Assembly: GCF_033962415.1 (NCBI RefSeq)
Contig: NZ_JAVIKH010000003.1
Coordinates: forward strand, 114,239 to 178,238
Source of the DNA: Candidatus Cetobacterium colombiensis
GTDB taxonomy: Bacteria; Fusobacteriota; Fusobacteriia; Fusobacteriales; Fusobacteriaceae
Length of the DNA stretch: 64,000 nt
Reading direction: 5' to 3'
Made by a program: the position numbers and the translations under genes. Below are positions 26,857 through 35,069 of this stretch, piece by piece. Below the pieces are notes generated by a model. The model had not been told where the DNA came from and made no database searches. It saw nothing but the letters and a program-made list of their open reading frames with translations. Positions within the stretch are counted from its first letter, which is position 1. Each line of letters begins with the position of its first letter.

Positions 26857-27756
26857 ATGAGAAAATTAAAAAAGGGTGATACAATTGGTTTGGTAGCTCC
26901 AGCTAATTGTGTTGATAAAGAAAAACTTCAAAGTGCAGTGGAAAATTTAGAAAAGTTAGGATATAAAATTAAACTTGGAAAAAGTGTGGAAAATGAATGG
27001 TACTCTTTTGCAGGAAAAGATGAAGAGAGAGCAAAAGATATCAATGATTTTTTTAAAGATACAACAGTTGATGGAATTATGTGTGTAAGAGGTGGATATG
27101 GAGGTATTAGAATTTTATCTATGCTAGATTATGAAACCATTAAAAATAATAAAAAGCCTTTTATAGGTTATAGTGATATTACATCATTACACATGGCGTT
27201 TTTAACAAAGTGTCAGTTAAAAACCTTTCATGGACCAATGGCAGTGAGTAACTTTTCAGGAGATTATAATTTAAAAACTTTAGAAGATTTTTTTAAAGTT
27301 ATGGATACTGAAAAAGACTATTTTATAGATAATTTTCAAGAAGAGTTATATTTTTATAACAATCTTAAAGTCACTGGAGAACTTGTTGGTGGAAATTTAG
27401 CAGTTTTAATATCTAACATAGGTACTGAATATGATTTAGATTATAACAATAAAATTTTATTTTTAGAAGATATTGGTGAATCAACTTATAAAATTGATAG
27501 AATGCTATGGCATTTGAAAAATGCTGGAATTTTTGATAAAGTTGCAGGAATAATTTTAGGTGATTTTGCTAACTGTGAAAAATCAAGTGAAAATGATTTG
27601 CCTTTAAAAGAGGTTTTTAATATTCACTTTAAAGATATGAAGAAACCAGTTTGTTATAATTTAAAATCAGGACACTGTACTCCAATGTTAACATTAGAGT
27701 TTGGAAAAGTTATAGAGATAGATGGTAAGAAAAAAACTTTATTAGTAAAAAAATAA
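26857..27756 (+). CDS. ldcA: Muramoyltetrapeptide LD-carboxypeptidase (S66)
   Basis: 299 residues. It removes D-Ala from the tetrapeptide stem during murein recycling. The catalytic triad is visible: Ser in G-Y-S-D-I-T (about 108), Glu in F-L-E-D-I-G-E (about 205) and His in S-G-H-C-T (about 271). No signal peptide, so it is cytoplasmic as in the family. Microcin C immunity proteins (MccF) are close relatives and cannot be wholly excluded. It is the last gene of the long plus-strand run. Confidence 0.88.
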   Translation: MRKLKKGDTIGLVAPANCVDKEKLQSAVENLEKLGYKIKLGKSVENEWYSFAGKDEERAKDINDFFKDTTVDGIMCVRGGYGGIRILSMLDYETIKNNKKPFIGYSDITSLHMAFLTKCQLKTFHGPMAVSNFSGDYNLKTLEDFFKVMDTEKDYFIDNFQEELYFYNNLKVTGELVGGNLAVLISNIGTEYDLDYNNKILFLEDIGESTYKIDRMLWHLKNAGIFDKVAGIILGDFANCEKSSENDLPLKEVFNIHFKDMKKPVCYNLKSGHCTPMLTLEFGKVIEIDGKKKTLLVKK

Positions 27757-27759
27757 GAA

Positions 27760-27793
27760 AAATGGGTAGAACAAATGTCCTACCCATTTTTTT
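27760..27793. terminator. Bidirectional terminator between ldcA and the HdeD-like gene
   Basis: AAATGGGTAG/CTACCCATTT forms a 10-bp stem with T-runs on the plus strand and a shorter one on the minus strand. It lies between convergent genes. Confidence 0.85.
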
Positions 27794-27813
27794 ATATTTG
27801 GTTGAAAAATTTA

Positions 27814-28353
27814 TTACTGTGATCTTTTAAAATAAAATGCTGATAAAATTAAGTTAGCTCCACTAAATAAAATGTACCAAGCTATACATAAGAAGATAAA
27901 CTGTTGTGAGAAGAATGGTAATGCAACTAAAAGAATACCAAACAGTAAATCTATAATTCCAGATCCTAAACTAAAATCAACTAAGCTAGGAAATATTTTT
28001 CTGTTAAATAAAATATTTAGCACAATAAATATACCTTTGAAAATCATAAATATACCAGCATATATAATCATAAAGATTTGGCTACTAAATGGAGTACTAA
28101 ATAGAGATAAAGAGATCACAACCTCTAAAACACCTATAAAGATGTAAAGTCCCCAGTGAAAGTTAGGAACTTTTCTAAATTGAAAACCTTTTGTAAAGTT
28201 TTTAACTCCACTAACTAAAAAGAATGCTGCTAAAATGTCAACAAGGTATATAGAAAATATTGTTGGACTGAAAACTCCGAAAATACCAACTAAACTAAAT
28301 AAAATCCCCGTAACTAAAAGATATGTAAAAATTTTCTTATTAAATTCTTGCAT
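27814..28353 (-). CDS. HdeD/DUF308 family membrane protein
   Basis: 179 residues with about six membrane helices arranged as repeated pairs (T-Y-L-L-V-T-G-I-L-F-S-L-V-G-I; W-G-L-Y-I-F-I-G-V-L-E-V-V; I-I-D-L-L-F-G-I-L-L-V-A). This Gly-rich hairpin pattern is that of HdeD, a protein linked to acid resistance in E. coli; elsewhere its role is unknown. AAGGAGGG precedes the ATG. It is a single gene, divergent from the DXS-like gene. Confidence 0.78.
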   Translation of the reverse strand: MQEFNKKIFTYLLVTGILFSLVGIFGVFSPTIFSIYLVDILAAFFLVSGVKNFTKGFQFRKVPNFHWGLYIFIGVLEVVISLSLFSTPFSSQIFMIIYAGIFMIFKGIFIVLNILFNRKIFPSLVDFSLGSGIIDLLFGILLVALPFFSQQFIFLCIAWYILFSGANLILSAFYFKRSQ

Positions 28354-28523
28354 AATCTAATCCCTCCTTAAAAAATTGTCTTATATAAATCTTATTCTGA
28401 TGAAGTTGTAAATCTCCTTTAAAAAAAATAGAAAATTTTAAGGAAATGTTTTTAAAAAAGGTATATTATAGTCAGTTAAGATAATATTTTAATTAAAATA
28501 CAAATGAAAATTAGGAGGAAAAT

Positions 28524-30275
28524 ATGGAGCTTAAAATATTAAATAAAATTAATGAACCTAAGGATTTAAAAAACTTAACAGTGGAAGATATGAAGAAATT
28601 AGCTGGTGAAATTAGAGAAGTTTTGCTTGAAAAGGTTAGCCAAGATGGAGGACATTTAGGTCCTAATTTAGGAATGGTTGAAGCTACAATTGCGATGCAT
28701 TACACATTTAATTCTCCTATAGATAAATTTGTATTTGATGTATCACACCAAACATATACTCATAAAATTCTTACTGGAAGAAAAGAAGCTTTTATAAATC
28801 CAGAAAAATATGACACAGTAACAGGATTTACAAATCCTAAAGAAAGTGAACATGACTTTTTTACAATTGGTCATACTTCTACTGGAGTTAGTTTAGCTTC
28901 AGGTTTAGCAAAAGGAAGAGATATTTTAGGAGGAGAAGAAAATATCCTAGCAGTTGTTGGAGATGGATCTCTTAGTGGAGGTGAAGCTTACGAAGGATTA
29001 GATAATGCTGCAATATCTAAAAGTAATATAATTATACTTGTAAATGATAATGATATAGCTATAACAGAAAATGCTGGTGGATTATATGAAAATCTTGCCC
29101 TATTAAGAGAAACAGAAGGAAAAGCAGAAAATAATATTTTTAAAGCTTTAGGGTTTGATTATTATTTTGTAAAAGATGGAAATGATATAAAATCAATGAT
29201 TGATATATTTGAAAAAGTTAAAGATGTAAATCATCCAGTTTTAATTCATATGTATACTTTAAAAGGAAAAGGATATGAACCTGCGGTGGAAAATGAAGAG
29301 AAATTTCATTGGACAAGACCATTTGATTTAGAAACAGGAGAAGTTTTAGGAAAATTACCAGAAAGTTATCTAGATATTATTGATAATTTTTTAATTGAAA
29401 AAGCTAAAAATGATAAAAAGATAGTGGCAATAACAGCAGCTACTCCAAGTACAGTAGGGTTAAATAAATTTAGAAAAGTATTAAAAAATCAATATATAAA
29501 TGTGGGGATTGCTGAAGAGCATGCAGTTGCTTTTGCTTCGGGAATTGCCAAAAGAAAAGCAAAACCAGTGGCATCATTTTTTAGTTCATTTATCCAAAGA
29601 TGTTACGATCAACTTTCACAGGATTTAGCAATAAACGATAATCCTGCAACAATTCTTGTTTGTGGAGGAGGAATAAGTGGAAATGCAGAAACACATCTAT
29701 CTGTTTTTGATATACCATTAATTTCAAATATTCCTAATATAGTTTACCTTGCTCCAACAAGTCAAGAGGAGTTAGAGGCGATGATGGATTGGGCTATAGA
29801 TCAAGAAAAATATCCAGTAATTATTCGTATTCCAACAGGAAAAGTTGTCTCTACAGGAGTTAAAATAAAATCTAATTTCTATGATTTAAATAAATTTGTT
29901 TTAGATAAAAAGGGTGAAAAAATAGCAATTATTGGTCTTGGAACTTTTTACTCTTTAGGAGAAACAGTTAGAGAAAAATTAATTGAAAAAGGTTTTAATC
30001 CAACACTTATAAATCCAAGATTTATAAGTGGAATAGATGGTGAACTTTTAGAGGAATTAATGAAAAATCATGAGTTAGTAATAACTTTAGAAGATGGAAT
30101 TTTAGATGGTGGTTTTGGTGGGAAAATAGCAAGATATTATTCTGATAAACCTATGAAAGTTTTAAATTTTGGTGCTCAGAAAGTTTTTACAGATAATGTT
30201 CCTTTGGAAGAACTTTATAAGCGTTATGAATTAATGCCAGAACAGATTGTAGAAAAAATTGAGAAAGAGTTATAA
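28524..30275 (+). CDS. DXS-family thiamine-diphosphate enzyme with altered acceptor site
   Basis: 583 residues, shorter than E. coli DXS (620). ThDP-binding and catalytic motifs are kept: G-G-H-L, D-V-S-H-Q-T-Y-T-H-K, V-V-G-D-G-S-L-S-G-G with V-N-D-N, and G-I-A-E-E-H-A-V with the catalytic Glu. From memory of the E. coli sequence, the residues that hold the phosphate of glyceraldehyde 3-phosphate are changed. Tyr392 is Phe (F-F-S-S-F-I-Q-R), Arg420 is Gly (C-G-G-G-I-S-G) and Arg478 is Thr (I-R-I-P-T-G). It may therefore act on a different aldehyde, and annotation as dxs should be cautious. AGGAGG precedes the ATG. An ADP-ribosylglycohydrolase-like gene follows after 17 bases. Confidence 0.8.
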   Translation: MELKILNKINEPKDLKNLTVEDMKKLAGEIREVLLEKVSQDGGHLGPNLGMVEATIAMHYTFNSPIDKFVFDVSHQTYTHKILTGRKEAFINPEKYDTVTGFTNPKESEHDFFTIGHTSTGVSLASGLAKGRDILGGEENILAVVGDGSLSGGEAYEGLDNAAISKSNIIILVNDNDIAITENAGGLYENLALLRETEGKAENNIFKALGFDYYFVKDGNDIKSMIDIFEKVKDVNHPVLIHMYTLKGKGYEPAVENEEKFHWTRPFDLETGEVLGKLPESYLDIIDNFLIEKAKNDKKIVAITAATPSTVGLNKFRKVLKNQYINVGIAEEHAVAFASGIAKRKAKPVASFFSSFIQRCYDQLSQDLAINDNPATILVCGGGISGNAETHLSVFDIPLISNIPNIVYLAPTSQEELEAMMDWAIDQEKYPVIIRIPTGKVVSTGVKIKSNFYDLNKFVLDKKGEKIAIIGLGTFYSLGETVREKLIEKGFNPTLINPRFISGIDGELLEELMKNHELVITLEDGILDGGFGGKIARYYSDKPMKVLNFGAQKVFTDNVPLEELYKRYELMPEQIVEKIEKEL

Positions 30276-30292
30276 AAACTAGGAGGCTTATT

Positions 30293-31183
30293 ATGAAATT
30301 AGAAATAATTAAAAATATGATAAGAGGTAGTTTTGGAGCAGATGCTTTTGCATTGGGATATCACTGGACTTATGACCCAAACTTAAATTATCAAACAATA
30401 ACTAAAAATGGATTAAATTATATATCACCATTGGCAAAAAAATATCATAGTAGAGGAAAAGGGGAGTTAAGTTTATATGGAGATCAAAATTTAGCTCTTT
30501 TAGAATCGATGACATTAAATAAAAAATTTTTACCGAAAGAATTTTATAAAATTTGGAAAGGTATTTGGAAACCTGATTATAATGAGTGGATAGACCAAGC
30601 TACAAGAGTAACCTTAGAAATAGGAAGAGGCTCAAGTTCTAATGACTTATCACCAGTGGGAAGAATTTCACCTTTATTTTTAGAAGAGAATTTAGATATT
30701 AAAAAATTGGATAAAAATATAGAGGATTACATAAAAATAACTCACGATAGTATTGAAGTCATAGAGTTTGGAAAATTTATTGGAAATTTAATTGTAAAAT
30801 TAAGTGAAGAAAAATTAGATGACTTACAACTTTTCAATCATTTAAATTCTGTGAAAAAAAAGTATCCTAATATTGAAAAGTATATTGATATAGCTATGGA
30901 GATTCAAGATAAAGCTCCTGAGGATGTTATAAATATACCTTTTCCAACATCTTGTGAGATAGATGCATCAGGACCGTTAACAATTTATTTATTTTTAAAA
31001 TTTAGAAAAAATTATGAAGAGTTATTTGAATGGAATGCAATTTTTGATGGAGATACTTGTTCAAGAGCTTCAATACTTGCAATGCTTCTTTGTGTTCAAG
31101 GTATTTATCCAGAATTTATAAAAAATTGGTTTCAACTTTTAAAAAGAAAAGATGAAATTGAAGAGTATATAAATAAGTTTTAA
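30293..31183 (+). CDS. ADP-ribosylglycohydrolase-like protein
   Basis: 296 residues. The N-terminal G-S-F-G-A-D-A-F-A-L-G-Y-H-W-T-Y-D matches the J1-crystallin/ARH family, and F-D-G-D-T-C-S-R-A-S near residue 254 sits where family members have G-G-D-(T/N)-D for dinuclear magnesium. One of the usual metal Asp residues seems replaced (Cys-Ser), so activity may be altered. Family members remove ADP-ribose from proteins or hydrolyse related glycosidic bonds. It is co-transcribed with the DXS-like gene (17-base gap, own AGGAGG), suggesting a shared metabolic purpose rather than protein modification. Confidence 0.68.
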   Translation: MKLEIIKNMIRGSFGADAFALGYHWTYDPNLNYQTITKNGLNYISPLAKKYHSRGKGELSLYGDQNLALLESMTLNKKFLPKEFYKIWKGIWKPDYNEWIDQATRVTLEIGRGSSSNDLSPVGRISPLFLEENLDIKKLDKNIEDYIKITHDSIEVIEFGKFIGNLIVKLSEEKLDDLQLFNHLNSVKKKYPNIEKYIDIAMEIQDKAPEDVINIPFPTSCEIDASGPLTIYLFLKFRKNYEELFEWNAIFDGDTCSRASILAMLLCVQGIYPEFIKNWFQLLKRKDEIEEYINKF

Positions 31184-31235
31184 CAACATAAAAAATCTAT
31201 ATATTTAAAGTATATAGTATATATTTTTTATATAT

Positions 31236-31264
31236 TTGCTTTTGTGAAATTAGAGAAGTATACT
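31236..31264 (+). promoter_or_regulatory. Promoter of gltS
   Basis: TTGCTT, a 17-base spacer and TATACT, about 30 bases before the gltS ribosome binding site. Confidence 0.7.
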
Positions 31265-31299
31265 TGTGCAAAGAATAAAAAATATATAGGAGGGATTTT

Positions 31300-32499
31300 A
31301 TGTTTGAATATCAATTTAATATGGCAGAAACTTTGGCGACGGCTGTTATTTTATTGTTAATTGGAAGATGGGTAAAAAAGAAAGTTTATTTCTTTGAAAA
31401 GTTTTTTATTCCAGCACCAGTAATTGGCGGAGTTATATTTTCTATATTCACTCTAATAGGTAGATTGACTGGAACATTTACATTCTCTTTTGATGGAGCA
31501 TTAAAAGATTTACTAATGATTGCATTTTTTACAACAATTGGATTCTTAGCAAGTTTAAAATTATTAAAAAAAGGTGGAATACAGGTATTTATTTTTTTAT
31601 GTGTAGCTAGCTTATTAGTAATAATTCAAAATCTTGTAGGAGTGACATTAGCTAAATTCTTTGGTTTAAATCCATTGATTGGAATAGCTGCTGGATCAGT
31701 ACCACTAACAGGTGGACATGGAACTTCTGGAGCATTTGGACCAGTTTTAGAGGCTGCTGGAGCATCTGGAGCAATGTCTGTTGCAATAGCTTCAGCTACA
31801 TTTGGATTAGTTGCAGGATGTATGATTGGAGGTCCAGTTGCAAAAAGATTGATGCAGCGTTATGGATTAGTTGGTCATAAGGAAGAGGAGTTTTTAATAC
31901 CAGAAGAAAATAGTGAAAAGGTTGTAAAGGAACAAATAACAGAGGAGAATTTATTTCACGCTATTGTATACATAGTTATTTCTATGGGAATTGGTGGATT
32001 ATTAATACCATTATCTAAAAAAATTGGAGTAGTTTTACCAGCTTATATTGGGCCGATGTTAATTGCCGCAATAATAAGAAATGTTATTGATAGTAAGGAT
32101 ACTGAATTACCTTTACACACAATAAATGTAGTTGGAAATATAGCTTTACAGTTATTTTTAGCAATGGCTTTAATGTCAATGAAATTGTGGGAGTTAGCAG
32201 CACTTGCAATACCGCTAGTTGTAATTTTATTAGTTCAAACAATTGTAATGGCTTTATATGCTTACTTTGTAACATTTAGAATTATGGGTAAAGATTACGA
32301 TGCAGCAGTTTTAGCATCTGGACATTGCGGATTTGGAATGGGAGCAACTCCAAATGCAATGGCAAATATGGAGTCTTTTACCGCTGTAAATGGACCATCT
32401 CCAACAGCATTCTTTGTTTTACCACTAGTTGGAGCATTATTTATAGATTTTACAAACGCATCACTAATAACAGTTTTTATAAATATGTTTGGAAAATAA
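31300..32499 (+). CDS. gltS: Sodium/glutamate symporter
   Basis: 399 residues with about ten to twelve membrane helices in two inverted repeats. Conserved GltS segments are clear: F-I-P-A-P-V-I-G-G near 35, G-S-V-P-L-T-G-G-H-G-T-S-G-A-F-G-P near 128 and the matching G-H-C-G-F-G-M-G-A-T-P-N-A-M-A-N near 342. It imports glutamate with sodium at the inner membrane. AGGAGGG precedes the ATG. Glutamate racemase follows, so uptake and use of glutamate are genetically linked. Confidence 0.95.
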   Translation: MFEYQFNMAETLATAVILLLIGRWVKKKVYFFEKFFIPAPVIGGVIFSIFTLIGRLTGTFTFSFDGALKDLLMIAFFTTIGFLASLKLLKKGGIQVFIFLCVASLLVIIQNLVGVTLAKFFGLNPLIGIAAGSVPLTGGHGTSGAFGPVLEAAGASGAMSVAIASATFGLVAGCMIGGPVAKRLMQRYGLVGHKEEEFLIPEENSEKVVKEQITEENLFHAIVYIVISMGIGGLLIPLSKKIGVVLPAYIGPMLIAAIIRNVIDSKDTELPLHTINVVGNIALQLFLAMALMSMKLWELAALAIPLVVILLVQTIVMALYAYFVTFRIMGKDYDAAVLASGHCGFGMGATPNAMANMESFTAVNGPSPTAFFVLPLVGALFIDFTNASLITVFINMFGK

Positions 32500-32525
32500 A
32501 AAATAAAAAGACGTTGGAGGGCACG

Positions 32526-33323
32526 GTGAAGATAGGTATTTTTGATTCTGGAGTTGGAGGATTAAGTGTATTAAAAGAGATTAAAGAAAAAATAAATTTT
32601 GCGGATATAATTTACTATGGAGATAGCTTTAATTCACCGTATGGAAGTAAAAGTATAAAAGAGATTCAAAAATTATGTTTAAAAATTGGTGAGTTTTTAA
32701 TAGATAATAGAGTTGATGTTATTGTTATTGCTTGTAATACGGCAACAGCAGCAGCTTTAGAAACTTTAAAAGAAAGATTTACAAGTGTTCCAATAATAGG
32801 AGTTGTAACTCCTGGAGCAAAGATGGCTATAAAGCAGAGTAAAAATAAAAAAATAGGGGTGTTATCAACACCCTTTACTGCAAAAAGTGATATTTATAAA
32901 AATGTTATAAAGAATTTAAATTCAAAATATGAAGTGTATCAAGAGGGATGTGATTTACTTTGTCCAATGATTGAAAGAGGTTGGGAAAGTAATGAAAAAA
33001 ATAAAGGGTTATTAAAATCATATATTGATAGATTACCTCAAGATATAGACACTTTAATTTTAGGATGTACCCACTATCCATTAATAAGAGGTGAGATAGA
33101 GAGTTTAGTAAATAAAAAGATAGTTGATCCAGCAGAAGAAACAGCTATGCATGTGTTGTTTGAGCTAAATAAATTAGCTCTAAAAACAGGAATAAAAAAG
33201 ATTCGAAGAGATAAAATAAATGTAGATTACTTTATAACAGGAAGTTTAGAAAAGTTTAAAGAGGTTGGTGAAAAGTTTTTAGGTGAATGTTTAGTTAATA
33301 TTTATCAACCTTTAATAGATTAA
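32526..33323 (+). CDS. murI: Glutamate racemase
   Basis: 265 residues. It makes D-glutamate for peptidoglycan. I-F-D-S-G-V-G-G-L-S-V at the N-terminus carries the first catalytic region. The two catalytic cysteines are in I-A-C-N-T-A-T-A and L-G-C-T-H-Y-P-L. The GTG at 32526 is chosen because GGAGG lies 5 bases upstream and translation then begins with the family's K-I-G-I-F-D-S-G; the frame is open further upstream only as an overlap inside gltS. It lies 26 bases after gltS. Confidence 0.96.
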   Translation: MKIGIFDSGVGGLSVLKEIKEKINFADIIYYGDSFNSPYGSKSIKEIQKLCLKIGEFLIDNRVDVIVIACNTATAAALETLKERFTSVPIIGVVTPGAKMAIKQSKNKKIGVLSTPFTAKSDIYKNVIKNLNSKYEVYQEGCDLLCPMIERGWESNEKNKGLLKSYIDRLPQDIDTLILGCTHYPLIRGEIESLVNKKIVDPAEETAMHVLFELNKLALKTGIKKIRRDKINVDYFITGSLEKFKEVGEKFLGECLVNIYQPLID

Positions 33324-33355
33324 AAGCAATGATTTAGTCATTGCTTTTTTTTTTT
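33323..33355 (+). terminator. murI terminator
   Basis: AAAGCAATGA/TCATTGCTTT with a 5-base loop and eleven T. Confidence 0.9.
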
Positions 33356-33440
33356 AGAAATTTAATATACAAAAAAAGAAATGTAAACAAAATTTAGTAG
33401 AATATATTAACAAATACAAAGATGCATAAAGGAGGAATAT

Positions 33441-33872
33441 ATGAATAATTTAATTGATGAAAAGTTAAAAACAATTTATAAGTTACAACCCTATTTGGTT
33501 TATATAGATAGCATATTTTATATTTCGGGGTCTGTAATTCCTGTTACTGAATTTAAAAGGTATATTGATAATATTAGCCACTTAAAAAAACATGCAGATA
33601 TTTTAGAGATTTATCAAAGTTATACAAAAAATAATTTACATCTTTTTTTCGATGAGTATATTTCAATTTTTTCAGCAAAAGACATAAAAAATTATATTAA
33701 TGGTATTTTTAGAGATCGTTTGGTTATTAATAGAGCAGATTTAATAGAAGGATTAGAGGATTATAATATTCTTAATGAAGAATTTATAAATCATTATTTA
33801 GAAAAGTCTATTTATTTTGATCAAATTTCAGATAGAGTAAAAAAGAACTTTTTAACAGATGATTTTGAATAA
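33441..33872 (+). CDS. Hypothetical protein, 143 residues
   Basis: A soluble, mixed alpha-helical sequence rich in Ile, Asn, Asp and Tyr. No signal peptide, membrane segment, Cys cluster or known motif. AAAGGAGG lies 7 bases before the ATG, making it a credible gene. It stands alone between the murI terminator and a predicted small-RNA locus. I do not recognise the family. Confidence 0.65.
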   Translation: MNNLIDEKLKTIYKLQPYLVYIDSIFYISGSVIPVTEFKRYIDNISHLKKHADILEIYQSYTKNNLHLFFDEYISIFSAKDIKNYINGIFRDRLVINRADLIEGLEDYNILNEEFINHYLEKSIYFDQISDRVKKNFLTDDFE

Positions 33873-33898
33873 AAAACTACAAAAAATGAACAAAAAAC

Positions 33899-33927
33899 TT
33901 GAATATAGTTAATTAATGTGATATTAT
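33899..33927 (+). promoter_or_regulatory. Promoter of a candidate small RNA
   Basis: TTGAAT, a 17-base spacer and TATTAT. No reading frame follows; a terminator does, within 80 bases. Confidence 0.65.
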
Positions 33928-33933
33928 ATATAT

Positions 33934-34003
33934 AAATACGGGGGTATTAGATTTTAAAAGAAAGGCAACTTCAATGTGTAACATTAGAAAGTTGCCTTTT
34001 TAG
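33934..34003 (+). ncRNA. Candidate small RNA of about 70 nucleotides
   Basis: From the predicted start it contains a 5-bp hairpin AATAC-GGGG-GTATT (33936-33949) with an all-G loop. A single-stranded AU stretch follows, then a long terminator hairpin AAAGGCAACTT/AAGTTGCCTTT, extended by AATGT/ACATT, and a T-run. No ribosome binding site or ORF is inside. The same hairpin can terminate the convergent minus-strand gene, so it may be only a bidirectional terminator with a chance promoter. Confidence 0.5.
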
Positions 34004-34020
34004 TTTATATATTTTATAAA

Positions 34021-34389
34021 TTAAAATGTATTTTTGTATAAAACTTCATCAGGTAGCATATCTTTGTCTAACTCTATTTCAAATTGAACAGGTAAATTTT
34101 TTCCAGATTCAGTTTGAGTATATTTAGCCATTTCTGATGCTAAAGTTTCAAGTTTTGCTTTATCAAGTTTATCATATTCAGCTTTTAAAGCATCTCCTTT
34201 TAATTCAACTTTAACTTCTATTTTATGATGATCCAAGTCTACATCATATTCATGAACATTTATTGTAGTTGTTCCATCTGTTAAAGCTGGAAATTTTTTC
34301 ATTAATCCCATTTCAATGGAATCCTCTTTTGAATTTGCAAAAGTTGTAAGTGATAGTAAAACTGCTAGACTTAAAACAATTTTTTTCAT
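34021..34389 (-). CDS. Small secreted protein, unknown function
   Basis: 122 residues. The ATG at 34389 has GGAGG 6 bases upstream; a TTG 12 bases earlier overlaps that site. A clear signal peptide is present (K-K-I-V-L-S-L-A-V-L-L-S-L-T-T-F-A-N, cleavage about residue 19). The mature part is charged, predicted beta-strand (T-I-N-V-H-E-Y-D-V-D) and helix, ending in aromatic Phe but too short for a barrel. Probably periplasmic. No family recognised. Confidence 0.68.
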   Translation of the reverse strand: MKKIVLSLAVLLSLTTFANSKEDSIEMGLMKKFPALTDGTTTINVHEYDVDLDHHKIEVKVELKGDALKAEYDKLDKAKLETLASEMAKYTQTESGKNLPVQFEIELDKDMLPDEVLYKNTF

Positions 34390-34490
34390 AATTACCTCCA
34401 AATATTATTTTGATATCTCTGAAATTAATATTCTTAATTTATTGTATTTTCCTTTAAAATTTATGATATAATTAAGAGAAAAGGAGAGTT

Positions 34491-35069
34491 ATGGAGCGAT
34501 TTCAAAATATAGAGTATTTAAAAAAAGGAAATTTAAAACAAAAAATAAGTTATAAAATCTTAAATGAAATAAATATTTTTAAGATTTTACAAAATTATAA
34601 GCCATTTTTGGTTGGAACAATCCCTTTGGAAATAGATATAGAAAAAAGTGATTTAGATATAGTTTGTGAAATTTCAGAAAAAACTGAAGATGAATTTAAA
34701 AATATTATTTTTCATAGTTTTTCAAAATATAAAAATTTTAATATCAAAGATGATTTTTTGAAAAATAGAGTTATAGTTATAAATTTTGTAGTAGATGGGA
34801 TAGAAATAGAGATTTTTGCTTCAAAAGAAAAATCCATTAAAACAAATGGTTATAGACATATGATTATAGAGTTTAGAATATTAAAATTGGCAGATAAAAA
34901 ATTCAAAAGAAAAATAATAGAATTGAAAAAATTAGGAATAAAAACAGAACCTGCATTTGCTCAGCTTTTAAAATTAAAGGGAGATTCATATGATGCTCTT
35001 CTAGAATACGAAAAACTAAAAGATGAAGAGATAAAAGAAATATTAGATAAGTGGAGTTATATTAATTAG
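34491..35069 (+). CDS. DUF4269 nucleotidyltransferase-like protein
   Basis: 192 residues. G-T-I-P-L-E-I-D-I-E-K-S-D-L-D-I-V-C-E near 43-61 has the G...D-x-D pattern of the nucleotidyltransferase fold, and G-Y-R-H-M-I-I-E-F-R near 120 is typical of DUF4269. Function unknown; related folds transfer nucleotides to small molecules or tRNA. AAGGAGAG precedes the ATG. Its stop codon overlaps the stop of the convergent glycosyltransferase-like gene by 3 bases. Confidence 0.72.
   Translation: MERFQNIEYLKKGNLKQKISYKILNEINIFKILQNYKPFLVGTIPLEIDIEKSDLDIVCEISEKTEDEFKNIIFHSFSKYKNFNIKDDFLKNRVIVINFVVDGIEIEIFASKEKSIKTNGYRHMIIEFRILKLADKKFKRKIIELKKLGIKTEPAFAQLLKLKGDSYDALLEYEKLKDEEIKEILDKWSYIN

Noticed and set aside
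26305-27756. Evidence of sporulation because of spmA/spmB
   Set aside because: These genes occur in many non-spore formers, and no other sporulation gene is present in the window.
27872-28147. Plus-strand ORF of 91 codons opposite the HdeD-like gene
   Set aside because: It is the complement of a well-defined membrane-protein gene and lacks a ribosome binding site.
32325-32525. N-terminal extension of murI into the end of gltS
   Set aside because: The sequence there is a different frame of gltS. GTG at 32526 with GGAGG gives the conserved MurI N-terminus.
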